Assembly (NCBI GenBank): GCA_965178125.1
Contig: OZ237744.1
Span: 248,001 to 312,000 of the forward strand
Reading direction: 5' to 3'
Origin: Bilabrum cf. latius
Taxonomy: Eukaryota > Bigyra: Bicosoecida > Bigyra > Bicosoecida
DNA length: 64,000 nt
In this document: one piece after another, positions 46,804 through 58,000 of the stretch
Layout: every line of letters begins with the position of its first letter
Position numbering within the stretch: the first letter of the stretch is position 1
The notes under the pieces: generated by a model
Databases searched by the model: none
Told to the model about the DNA's origin: nothing
Seen by the model: only the letters and a program-made list of their open reading frames with translations
Position numbers and translations under genes: made by a program

Positions 46804-48192
46804 ATGGCATCTGGTGCTGTGCCATATGACGTTGTTGACCTGTTGAGCGGTGATAGCAGTGATGCTGCTAGTAGTAGTGGCTCCAGCAGCGATAGCGACC
46901 ATGACAGCATCGTCTCGATCGAGTCTTATTCGTTGGCAGTGTCGCGAGCTAGGGAGGTTGGTGCGCGATTTGAGCAAGCGAAGCATGCCATGCAGAGTGG
47001 AGTGGAGTCAGGCAAGGATGCGACAGAGGCAGATGGCGCCGTAGCAGCCGAATCACGCAGAACGCCGTCAAGTAGCAGGCAGGAGGGACCGGACTCTGCT
47101 CCGGCACCGGCTGTGGGCCAAAAGCGCCGCCGTGAAGTGCCAGACGATCCTGCTTCGATTGGTACATAGCGCAATGGTGCACCGGGCGATAGCGCACGGG
47201 CCTCGAAACGATCCAGGCAAGACCAGAAGCCAGCACGAGGACGTGTGTGCAGTGTCTGTGGGAGGCTTTTTGCGAGAGCTGCCAATCTCAAGAGGCACAT
47301 GTCCACTGTACACCTGGGGGAGCGCAATCACGAGTGCATTGTGTGCGGTAAACGCTTTGGGCAGGCAAGCAGTCTCAAGAAGCACATGTCCACTGTACAC
47401 ATGGGGGAGCGCAATCATGAGTGCATTGTGTGCGGCAAGCGCTTTGGGCGGGCAGACAGTCTGAGGATGCACATGTCCACTGTACATATGGGGGAGCGCA
47501 AGCATAAGTGCATGGTGTGCGGCAAGCGCTTTGGTCGAACAAGCAGTCTCAAAACGCACATGTCCACTGTACACATGGGGGAGCGCAAGCACGAGTGCGT
47601 TGTGTGCGGCAAGCGCTTTGGGCAGGCAGGCAGTCTCAAGACGCACATGTCCACTGTACACATGGGGGAGCGCAAGCATGATTGCATGGTGTGCGGCAAG
47701 CGGTTTGGGGAGGCAAGCCATCTCAAGACGCACATGTCCACTGTACACATGGGGGAGCGCAAGTACGATTGTAGCGTGTGCGGCAAGCGCTTTGGGCAGG
47801 CAGGCCATCTCAGGACGCACATGTCCACTGTACACATGGGGGAGCGCAATCATGAGTGCAGCTTATGTAGCAAACGCTTTGGGCGGGCAGACAGTCTCAA
47901 GACGCACATGTCCACTGTACATATGGGGGAGCGCAAGCATGAGTGCAGCGTGTGCGGCAAGCGTTTTGGGCGGGCAGACAGTCTGAGGACGCACATGTCC
48001 ACTGTACACCTGGGGGAGCGCAATCACGAGTGCATTGTGTGCGGCAAGCGCTTTGGGGAGGCAGGCAGTCTCAAAACGCACATGTCCACTGTACACATGG
48101 GGGAGCGCAAGCATGAGTGCGTTGTGTGCAGCAAGCGCTTTGGGCTCGCAAGCCATCTCAAGAGGCACATCACTGCAGTGCATTTAAGCTGA
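46804..48192 (+). CDS. C2H2 zinc-finger protein, 11 fingers (copy B)
   Basis: This is a 462-aa paralogue of the 44016 gene. It has the same acidic N-terminus (MASGAVPYDVVDLLSGD), one UAG (47167) and TGA at 48190-48192. It also has eleven C-x2-C-x12-H-x4-H fingers. The first (RLFARAANLKRH) and last (GLASHLKRHITAVH) fingers align by position with copy A. The middle fingers carry different helix residues: R-D-S, R-S-S, Q-G-S and E-S-H combinations replace copy A's L-G-H and L-G-N types. This suggests different DNA targets since duplication. It is intact despite lying beside the broken giant-gene fragment. Confidence 0.9.
47236..48189 (+). repeat. 84-bp zinc-finger coding repeat array B
   Basis: Eleven 84-bp finger units with the same framework as array A. 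Differences between units cluster in the helix codons and in the linker (MGERKHE, LGERNHE, MGERKYD). Confidence 0.9.
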
Positions 48193-48916
48193 AATCCATT
48201 GGACCTAGACTACAGATCAGATTTGTTCCTTCAACCACACCCATTGGCTCATCTTCACGGCTGCTGCAAACCCCACTGGTTGGCAGTTACCAAAAAGAAA
48301 AATTCCTGCCCCCGGTCCTGCGGACCCACTGGGCTTCACCCCGAACGACTGGTTCTTCACCAGCCCACCTGAATGCGGTATTCATCTGACACTACGAATG
48401 TACACGCCACTTTCCCAATGCACGCGACTGGCCTCGTCGCCACATGGCTTCCTATTCCTGTCCCCCGCCCTACGGACTGTGTGCTTTGCTCCCTGCATTG
48501 CCACCCTGGCCCTTTCCTTTCAGCTTGCATGTGCCGGTCCTTGCCGACCTACCGTGCACGCCATCTGTCCACCCGCCTGTTGGCCCTCTGTGCGCTGCTG
48601 GCCATGCATCCCGCCGCCACTCGCGTCTCTCTGGTGCCTTGCACCTGGAGGCCCCTTTCTTCCCGTTGTGTTCTCCCTGTTGACACCGCACTATCGTCGC
48701 CTGTGCCGGTGTCCCCCTCTGTTCCTCTCCACCTCCTGTCCTCCTGCGCCCGCCTCGTCTTCCGGCTCATCTCTGCTCCGTTGTTTTAATCCTGATGTCC
48801 GATCTTACCACTGGCAGTGGCCTGGTGGTGGGCTCGAAGTGCAACTGCAGCGTGATGCCATGTGCGCTGCTGCATGCAGTCTCGTTCCCCATTATTCACC
48901 GCCGCTCGCCAGCACA
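48193..48916 (+). other. Intergenic, 724 bp, pyrimidine-rich
   Basis: This lies between zinc-finger gene 2 and the GH113-like gene. The plus strand is C/T-rich from about 48400 to 48790. Open frames here (for example 48373-48789) give Cys/Pro/Leu-rich products with no recognisable domain, and I treat them as composition artefacts. The first bases after 48187 mark the duplication breakpoint. Confidence 0.45.
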
Positions 48917-51598
48917 ATGACGCAGTATTTGGCGATTTTGTTTTTTCTAAGTGTAGTCTTCGGAGATCAACTATAGTGCTAGGAACAGGGCATTGACGTT
49001 CGATCCGGCTTGCAAAGCACCAACAGCTCAAGCTACTCGACAGAATCAGCGATGTCTGCACTGGATGCGGCGCTTAATCTTGGATCTAGTTCCGTACGAC
49101 TCCATCAAACGTTTTTTGTGCAAAATGTTCGAAGTCCAGCAGTCCGGCGGCAATCTTGCAATTCATTCGGGCGGCGCGTCACATCCACATGCACCGAAGC
49201 CGACAGCGATATTCAGGCGGCGATTAAGCATGCAACCGATCGCCAGGTGACAGTCACACTATCACTTAGAGTTGAGCCGGACTGGGAAGTTCCAGCAAAT
49301 TAGTGGCAGCCTGAAGGGCCTGGGCAGTGGTAGAACCGCCGTGTGGTTGGTCGCGGCTTTTCTGTGCCAGACTGGGATACGTTCTTTGCCAATCTTACTG
49401 CTCTTGCCATGGAGTCTGCGGATCTTCTGATTGCATCTGCCCCAAATCAAGGGTCGTGCCTCGAGGTTGGGGCTGGGCTAGATACGGCATACTCGAGCGG
49501 ACCCAGCGATCTGTGGTACGAGCTCATCGCCAACCTGAAGCGGACCCTCGACCCGCATAATATTGAATTGCGTGTTCCCATCAGTGACTACCTTCTGATC
49601 AGCCCCTCAACTCGCGCTGCAGGCAGCCAGCAACCACCCGCCGAGTGGCTGGACAGCCTGCCTTCGTTGACGGTGACCTCTTGGTCCCCTCTTATTCCTT
49701 GGGGTGCATCGAACGATAGCGTCGCATCCTTCCAGTCGGCATGGACTGCCATTGCAGACTCGCTTGGAGCAGTGTCCAGCAGCCTAGGAGGAAAACCGAT
49801 CGTTCTGGCGGAGTTTGGGTTCTAGAGCAGGTGGAGGTGCTGGGAGAGGCCGAACGCCACCGTCGTGCCAAACATACCCGACTGCGCCCGGCATGCAGAC
49901 TGCTATCACATGGCGTGCCAGACCAATGGGCTAGAGGGCGTCTTTCAGGCGCTGCAAGGCCGTTCCTGGCTGAAGGGAGTGTACGTGTATGGCATGACCA
50001 CCGATCCATCCTTGGGGGGCACGTACGAGTGGAGCCATACGCCACACGGTAAGCCTGCCGAGGCTACCATCCGACGGTGGTACGGCAATTACACCGAGTT
50101 CGAATACGGTCCGTTCCATGCGATGCACCGATCGGGATTCCGGGCCGTCGGCGACTCTGCTTCCAATACGCAGCACAATCGTTCCATGCCGGACCATGCA
50201 GACGTCCGCCTTGCCCTAGAGCTGGGAGCCATTGACGAGGATGACCCGCCTTTGGAGCTATAGGATGCAAAAGAGCTGCATGTTGCGAGCCAGACAGGTG
50301 CCCTGCATGTCGCAGCGGCGGTCGCACTGTCGACGAGGGGAGCCATTGTGTCATCACAGGGATCTGAAGAGGATGCAGCGCAAGGGTCATCACAGGCAAC
50401 TGAAGAGGATGCAGCGCAAGGGTCACCACAGGCAACTGAAGAGGATGCAGCGCAAGGGTTGCCGTGGCTCAAGCCGTACGACGGGGCAATCTTTGGGACG
50501 GGGCAATACGGCAATCCTCTTCAGCAGGTGAACGGCCCCTTGACCAAAGTCGCGATTGCGAACGCCAAAGCGACCGGCATGCGGTCCATCGAGATTATGG
50601 TGGCGTGGTTTGAGACGACGGAGAACGATACGGAGCAGTACCCGATCACGGATCCATCCAATCCCATGATGACCGTACCGGACCCTGACTTGGAGGAGCT
50701 GCTGCAGTATGCCAAGAGCCAGGGCTTCAACGTGATTCTGACCCCATTCCTCGACTTCAACTTTTTCGATACGAGAGCGTGCCATCGGGTCTCGCCCTAC
50801 GTCAAGTGCCCCTGGAGAGGCGACATCGGCATTCACTTCGGTGACAATTGCTCTGCCGGCTCCCAGTGGGATAAATGGTGGTCCAGCTACGGACCGCTGG
50901 TGCTCCATTACGCCGCGCTCGCAGAGACGAGCGGGGTGGATCTGTTCTTGGTGGAACATGAGCTCTGGTCTGCAGCCTTCAAGTGCACGGACAGATGGAG
51001 GGACCTAGTGCGCGGCGTGCGGAAGGTGTTCAGCCGCAAGGTGGGAGCAGCTTTCAACTACTTTATCTTGGACGATGGCGCGGAGCAGCAGACACAGTGG
51101 GTGAAAGACCTGGATGTCGTGGGTGTGGACATTTACGCATAGTACCAGGCAACGTGGCACAAGGCGGTGAACGGGACGTACGGGCCTTTGCCGTGGCAGC
51201 AGTCTCCGATGAAGGTGCTGGAGGATGCAGCCCGAACTCTTGTCAGAGAGCCCATCGACCGGCTTGCTAACTGGACGGGCATAGACGTCATGGCGACTGA
51301 GAACGGTTTCGGGTCGCGCCCTTTCGGCTACGGAGCGGCTCCGAATGACTATATGGGCCTCCCGTTCGCCGACAACTGCGACGTGCACGCGCGGTGCTAC
51401 TCCATGGAGGCGCAGGCCATGGGCTATCAGGCCATCCGCACCGCGATGGAGGGCGCTAGCTACTGGCAGGGGATCAACCTGTGGACCATGCACAATGATC
51501 CGACGATTGGTGGGCCCTCTGATTCCACAAAGTGCCCGATCGGGAAGCCATTGTCTTTGCAGGCTGCATTCGGCAAGCCATCGGACAAACAGTGGTGA
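48917..51598 (+). CDS. Secreted tandem GH113-like glycoside hydrolase
   Basis: This is an 893-aa single-exon gene with seven in-frame UAG, ending in TGA. The ATG at 48917 gives a signal peptide (MTQYLAILFFLSVVFGDQ), which decides the start. There are two (beta/alpha)8-type halves. Domain 1 (about 25-420) includes LGSSSVRLHQTFFVQN, DLLIASAPNQGSC and the strand PIVLAEFGF (candidate nucleophile Glu near 299). Domain 2 (about 510-890) includes TGMRSIEIMVAWF, FNVILTPFLDFN, FLVEHELW (candidate acid/base Glu near 680), LDVVGVDIYA and DVMATENGFG (candidate nucleophile near 795). The two are joined by a short acidic linker with an 11-residue repeat, SSQGSEEDAAQ-like, about 50345-50460. GH113 enzymes act on beta-mannan, and I infer a similar polysaccharide substrate. 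Domain 1's acid/base residue is less clear, so it may be divergent or inactive. Confidence 0.78.
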
Positions 51599-51915
51599 GG
51601 AATGTGGCCTGTCTTGTGAAGACGTGGTGTTTTTATACAACTTGGTATTCCTGTGCTGGCCAAAACTTTCACTGACGCCTGTACAAGCACTTGGCATTTC
51701 AACCTTGCCGGAATGAGCTCAAAGATCCATCTGTGGATACGCCGAACTGAAACTGCAGCGCATTGCACTGAAGGCTTGCCAAACGACTTGATACAAGGCG
51801 TCCATTCGTACAGCACGGGCACCAAGAACTCCTGCATAATCCCTCCACAACAACTCGTTTTGGGCCCTAAGGCCACAGCTGGTCCGATCGTTGCGATCCT
51901 ATCGTTTCGATCCAA
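51599..51915. other. Convergent intergenic, 317 bp
   Basis: This lies between the stops of the GH113-like gene (+) and the ABCG gene (-). No coding signal is seen. It should contain both 3' UTRs. Confidence 0.5.
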
Positions 51916-54542
51916 TCACTCGTTCGCCTTGCCACGCATGCCGAGCACCAGGAAGAAGTACGCAAACACGCGGAAGCCCACCACCATGCCGGCCAGCACG
52001 GCCAGGTCGCGGACCAGATTGGACGGGGGCAGGTTCAGGTAGTCGAGCACTTCGTCGCCGTCCGAAAAGAGGCATCGCTCGTCCGTCTCGCACGGAATGT
52101 CCACGCCGTCCCAGGTCACGATGGCCAACGCCGAGAACCCGTACTTGAAGAAACTGAAGTACTCCCTGCAGTTAGTGAATAAACAAGATGATAGGGGGCT
52201 AGGCTACAAATGGAAGGAGGGTATGTAAGTGACCCGCACAGCACACACCAGAGCACAAGTACAGCGCAGGAAACGACACCAGGGTGCAGAGGCAGGTTTC
52301 TCACAGCCAGATGAAGTACACTGGGATGGACTCGGTGTTGATAAAGAAGCCGGAGAAGAGGAACAGCGGCAGAATGGTCACGGGGCCCAGCGCCAGCGCG
52401 ATCTCAACGGATGGAGCAAGCGCGCTGATCATGTACCCGAGGGAGAAGGCGGTGTTGGAGGCCAGCAGCACGATGCCAGTGAACGCCAGAAATGTGCCGA
52501 AATCGTCGCGGATGCCCATCATCCAGTAAGCGATACTGCAGAAAATGATCGGGAAGATGAACTGGAAGCTGACCTCGGAAACAGACCGAGATAGGTACCA
52601 TGTGTCGCTCCTGTACGAGCCCGCTTCCAGCTCGCGCCGCAGGACGGGCTTCTCGAGCGGGAAGCTCTGCAGCACGCCGAAGACCGAGCTCATGGACTGG
52701 TTGATCAGGATGAAGAAGATCGCGCCGTTGCGGTCCTGCACGCCCTGCTGGTTGTTGCTGAGCCGCAGGAAGATGAGGCCTGCGGGTGCATAGTATAGAC
52801 AGCGGGAGCACATAATCGGAAAGGGGTTGAGCTGGCGGAACGAGAGCGAACGGACTAATCGATCAAACAAAAAGGCTGTACCATTCGCAAGCATGCGCAA
52901 TTGTCGGCCGGACAACTCACCCGCGATGAGAGCGATCACCAGGGTCTGCCCCAGTCTTGCATAGGTCAGCAGGGGGTCTCGGGAAGACGCTGCGAACGCG
53001 CGCCTCTGAAGCAAGCAGCACTGCTTGCACCAAGGGGCTTGGATGTGTTCCCTGGCATCGAGCGGGCCGAGGTCCTGTGCCTTGGAGACGGCCGGCCCTT
53101 CCTCCTCCTGGGGTGCAGAGGCGGGGAGTGCGGCCTGGGGGACAGGGGCCGCACTAGCAGAGCCTGATGCGCCAGAGGACTCGGCCATTTCAACTTGTCC
53201 GTAGGTGGGGATGCTCCTCGCCATCATGCGCTTGTGCACGTCCGATTGCCTGAACCTGTCGGCCAGGTCCTTCGCCTTGAACTTGGTGTGCTCCAGTGCA
53301 AGCAGCCACCAGTCCGCCGGGTTGAAGTGGTCGGGGCACGCGAGGGAGGGGTCGATGGACGCGAAATAAGAGATGGCCTCCTCTCTCGGGCCATAGTACA
53401 CGATGTGTCCCCCAGCCTCCTACTCGGTCGGCCTGGTGCCGTCCTCCTTAGGGGGGTCCTTGTGAATGAGGCAGAGGTAGTTGAACTCATTGTAGATCTG
53501 AGAGCTTGGCTGGTGGATGGTCGCAAGGACCGTGCGGCCTTGCTGGGCGATCTGCTTGAGCATCATGACGATGTTTAAGGCCTTGGCGCTGTCCAGCCCG
53601 CTCGTGGGCTCGTCAGCGAAGAACAGCGGAGGGTCCGTTATGATCTCCGAGGCGAAGGCAAGCCTCTTTCGCTCTCCCCCCGAGATGCCCCTCTGCAGGC
53701 CCCTCCCGACGTTACCGATCACGTTGTTCCTCACGTCCCACAGGCCCATGGCCTTGAGCAGCTGCTCGACACGTGTCGCGACCTGCTCCTCCGAGAGCTC
53801 CTGGTCCAGGCGGAGCATGCCGGTGAAAAAGAGGTGCTCGTAGCACGTGAGATTTCCGAGGAAGAGATCGTCTTGCATGACGTAGGCGCTATTCTGCGCA
53901 AAGATCTCCGAGTCGACCGGACGACCGTTCACCTGGATGCTGCCCTCCGCCTTCGTGTTGCGCTGCGCAAGCACGTTGAGAAAGGTTGTCTTGCCTGCTC
54001 CAGACGACCCCATGATGGCAATCATGTCTCCGGGGTTCTGCGAAACAAACAGTACACAGGCAAATTACATTTCGCGCGTCAGCTTAGCTCGCGGCTCGAG
54101 CACGTCAGCGTCACAAATACGGCCTTAGGGGGCCACAAGACGAGCAAAAAAGAAAGCAATTGCCAATTAACATTATAAAAACAAGATTTGGGCGCAAATG
54201 TACCGATCACAGCCAGTATCAGGATGGCAATCGCCACGAATTACACATTCAAGCACTCACTGCCCTGCCTGAAAGGTTGTTCAGGATTGCTCGCTTTTCG
54301 GTGGGCTTTTGTGCGCAGACACCAGGAGCCTCAGATCCATCGATCTCAACGTCTGCCTTGACCCAAAGATTGTCCCATTCAATGCAGACCGGCTTGCACG
54401 GCTTCAGGGTTTGCTCCAGCAGTACCCTTCCGCGACTTTGCTGCGCCAAAGAGTCGGCACTGGACTTCTTCCCAGCGTACATAGTATTCTTCTGCATTTC
54501 AATATCACCAATGCCCTTCTCTTCATTTCCAGGAGCCGACAT
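51916..54542 (-). CDS. ABCG-family half-transporter
   Basis: Four exons: 54542-54261, 54037-52921, 52779-52305 and 52165-51916. The introns are 223, 141 and 139 bp, phases 0, 1 and 2. The product is 707 aa ending in TGA. The N-terminal nucleotide-binding domain has Walker A GSSGAGKTT (about residue 100), a Q-loop (YVMQDDLF), signature ISGGERKRL and Walker B with D-loop (PLLFFADEPTSGLDS-like PPLFFADEPTSGLDS). The ABCG order, NBD before membrane domain, is clear. About six TM segments follow, including WYLSRSVSEVSFQF and FSGFFINTESIPVYFIWL-EYFSFFKYGF. One UAG at 53419-53417 follows RPTE and precedes EAGGHIVYYG. ABCG half-transporters dimerise and export lipids or xenobiotics; the substrate is unknown. 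A poorly conserved acidic linker (53100-53200) separates NBD and TMD. Confidence 0.93.
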
Positions 54543-55013
54543 GTTCCTCTAGTAGACTATACACGCCCGTGCGGGAAATCCCAAATTCGCCGCAATCCAA
54601 GTGCTCGCAACAAAATCAGAAATTTATTGGACGGTCATGGAGGAGGAAATGGTGGGTCCCGGCAGGGGACCCTGATGTGGGACTGGACCGCGCTTTGTGC
54701 CGGGCACATGCTCCGCACCTGTATGCTTTCTCCCTGTGAAGGCATCAGGCTGAGGGCTTGTGGGGGACCACATTGATGGCGAATAAAGGGGACTCGGCGG
54801 TGTAGGCTGAGATTGGGGGGCCTTTGGCCTGAAAGGGTCGGGGGTCTTGTAGTCCTTGTTTGAGGACTCCTCTGGATTCAGGTGATCACTCGAACTCCTT
54901 CGGGGGCAACGGTGCATCTGGGTGCTTGTGGAATCTTTACCCAACAATGTATTTCTGTATTTCTGTATTTTCTGTATTGCAAATGTTCTATTCCCCTCTG
55001 ACTGTGTACCTGA
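54543..55013. promoter_or_regulatory. Divergent spacer, ABCG / Hrq1-like helicase
   Basis: This 471-bp region separates two divergently transcribed genes and probably carries both promoters. The end near the helicase is AT-richer, with three near-copies of TTTCTGTAT at about 54952-54980. A short upstream helicase exon could hide here, because TATCTGTGCAG at 55057-55067 is a good splice acceptor. Confidence 0.4.
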
Positions 55014-58000
55014 ATGTCATCTGCACTTGGTTTACCCGTTCATCTTTTCGTACTAGTATCTGTGCAGCGGCAGATCGATGCTGCTCTCGCCTTTCTCACG
55101 AAGCGTCACATCCGGACGAGCTTGCTGCAGCTTTTCAAGATGTACACCACCCACAAAACGAGTGAATCATGCGGCCCGATGGACTTTGTGTTGCACTTCA
55201 GAAGAATTTGTGGTATAGTTCCAAAGTTCTATGGCTTGAGGCAGACTCGACTAAAGCCAGGATTTCTTGAGCAGGAGAGAGCAGCGACAGCTCCTTTCGA
55301 TTCGACGGCCCAAGACTCCCAAAGCGGAACCAAAGGTGCAAATAATACGGACCAAATGCTCGATATGTTAGAGGTAGTCATGACCCCTCATTCAGGTTCT
55401 GCTGCAAGGCTGCGTGGACGCTCCGGAAGATTCTCAAAACAGTTGCTCCATTGGTACACCAAATAGGAAATGGAATCAGCAAGCGATAAGTCGGGCGGTC
55501 ATGTTTTGCCTGCTCCATTAGAGGTACATGGTATTACTTTGTTCCAGAACTCTTCTCCTCGCGATGGTGTGGCTCCTGCTGGAGCAGCTGATGGTGCGGG
55601 GGCCGTTGCCATCGGCACTGGGGACAGCGGACGAGATCGATCCGCTGAAGGCGGTTCAGTGAATTCAAGCAGCGCTTCCAGCAGCAGATCAGTCCCCATG
55701 AATGGCCAATCGCACGGTGGTCCCGCGGCAAGCAGCCCTGCACCCGACGCAACTTCGACCTTAATCACAGGCACTGGCACCGCGAGCCTCGCTGGCAGCA
55801 GGAAGGGCCGCCGTAGTACGGGCGGCAATGGCGCCCCGAGCACCCCACCTCGAGCGCCACAGACCCATGGTGCAGCTGTGTCCCCATTCGAAGGACAGTC
55901 CCCGCAGAGGCACCCTGGCCAGTATAGGGCCCGGGTCCGGGCCTCGGAGGCACTTGCTGAAATGGTGGCCCCGCCCTCGCTCCCTGGCGCACCATTGGCA
56001 ACTGCCGAAGACCTTGATTGTAGTGCCACGGGTTCTACGGCTCCTATCAGTGTGAAAGCTCTTTCTGGTGCACTGGGAAGCCAGGGAGGAGGTTCGAAAG
56101 CACCGGATCGGGCTGCCCAGAGCAGTTCATGTTCCAGTATCACGCGTCCATATGGAGCGGGAAGCTCTCCTCCATCCAGTGCAGCGGCTCTCGTAGCCGC
56201 ATCGTCTTTGCTAGCTTCAAGTAGTGCTGCTGCCAGCAGTGCAGCCAGTGGAGCTCCAGCCCAGCCCTGCAGTTTCTCAAACGTTGAATCATACCTGAAG
56301 GGGCAGGATGGCTATTTCGACCAGATCGTGCATGTGCAGCGCTACAGCGGCAAGCCGGCCTCGTTCGGTCAGACTGCACGGCGGTTGCACCCGTAGATTG
56401 ATGCTGTGCTGCGATCGAAAGGAATTGCCAAGCTGTACAGCCACCAGGTCAGGGCGATCGATGCGGTCAATGCAGGCAAGCACGTGGTGATCAGCACGTC
56501 TACCAGCTCAGGCAAGAGCCTGGTGTTCAACGTGCCTGTGTTCGAGCAGCTGTTGTCGGAGCCTAGCGCTGTTGCTTTGTACATGTTTCCTACCAAGGCG
56601 CTCGCGCAGGACCAGCTGCGCGCATTGCACGAGCTCATCGACGGCAACACTGCGCTGAAGCAGGCCATCCGTCCAGCCACATTCGACGGTAAGTTTCGCT
56701 TGCGGTGGCCCTTATGAATACAAAGAAGCTGAAGCATTGCCTGCTTGCCCCGCATCGCCTCTGCACACGTCTTCCTACTCTGTATTCTCCAACCATCATA
56801 GGTGATACACCTCATGACGAAAGGAGCAGAATTCGGTCCCGGTGCAACTTAATACTCTGCAACCCGGATATATTGCATTGTGCTATGCTTCCGTACCATA
56901 ACACATGGTCGAAAACCCTGCAGAACCTTCGATTTGTTGTCCTCGACGAGTGCCACGTGTACAGGGGCGTATTTGGCGCACACGTCGCCATGGTGCTTCG
57001 GCGGCTGCAGCGGCTTGCAGTCAGGTACGGTTCGTGGCCCCAGTTCATCGCTTGCTCTGCGACCATTGCAAACCCCGGTCAGCTGTTCAGGCAGCTTGTT
57101 CCGCACATTAACGCTGGCTGGCACGTCGCAAAGGATATGCAGGGCTCGGTGAGGCCTGGTGCAGCAGGGACATCCACCGCTTCCAGCTCTGCAGACAAAG
57201 AAGCCGAGCTGGAAATGAAACTATAGCAGGTTCGTGCTGTACCACTAGCTGATGGTGCGATGCCATTCAGACAAATTGCTGGCGAGAACCAGGTGGATAT
57301 ACCCCGCACAACAGCCATTCTGGATACAGATGCTGGCAGCAGGGATCCCAGCGACGTATCTTCCGCTTCGAGTATCACACCGGAGCAGACCAAATTGGAT
57401 GGCATTCAAGGAATGACAAGCGTATCAAGAGGTGCGTTAGGGTCTGCTTCGCAGGTAGTGGGCCTTCCCAGCTGGGATCGTGGGGTGGAGGTTGTGACGG
57501 AGGACGGCTCGGCCAGCGGCCAGCGCAAGTTTATCGTGTGGAATCCGCCTCTGATCGAGGACATCATTGAGCGCAGGATGCAGCAAGCTGAAGCGGAAAG
57601 GCAAGATGCAGAAGAAGTGTTCGGGCTAGGGCTCGCCTCGAAACAAGACAGATTGGATAGCAAGACAAGCCAAAGCAACACCTCACGGGCAGGTGGTGCT
57701 CAAGCCGTCGGCCGGAAGCGGAACCGCAAGCAGCAGAAGAGGCAAGAAGCAATAGCAGCAGTCGAAGATGAAGAAGATTATTCCCAAAACTCGAGACGGA
57801 AAGGCAGAAAGCGCCAGGGCTTCTCCATGGGCCAAACAAGGGCTGCCATTGCGCACTCACGCAGGACCGAGGTGCTGTCGAATGCCGAGAGGATGCTCGC
57901 AAGCAGCTCTGGGATGACACCCGAAGCATCAGCCGTGGATTTTGTGATGGGTCTCATGAAGGGGGAAGCTGGTGCACGGAGTACGAAGAAATTGAGTGCA

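Larger units (their letters stand above)
45400..48187 (+). repeat. Tandem duplication, copy B
   Basis: This is the second copy of the 42636-45399 unit, slightly longer because of the GGT-repeat expansion and small indels. Similarity ends at the second zinc-finger gene's stop. After TGCATTTA(A/C)GCTGA the two flanks diverge. Confidence 0.92.

Noticed and set aside
44445-48189. CRISPR-like array of regular repeats
   Set aside because: The repeats are contiguous 84-bp coding units for C2H2 fingers with no unique spacers. The context is eukaryotic.
48373-48976. ORFs in the C/T-rich spacer
   Set aside because: They are compositionally biased with no domain. The 3' end of one merely overlaps the signal peptide of the GH113-like gene.
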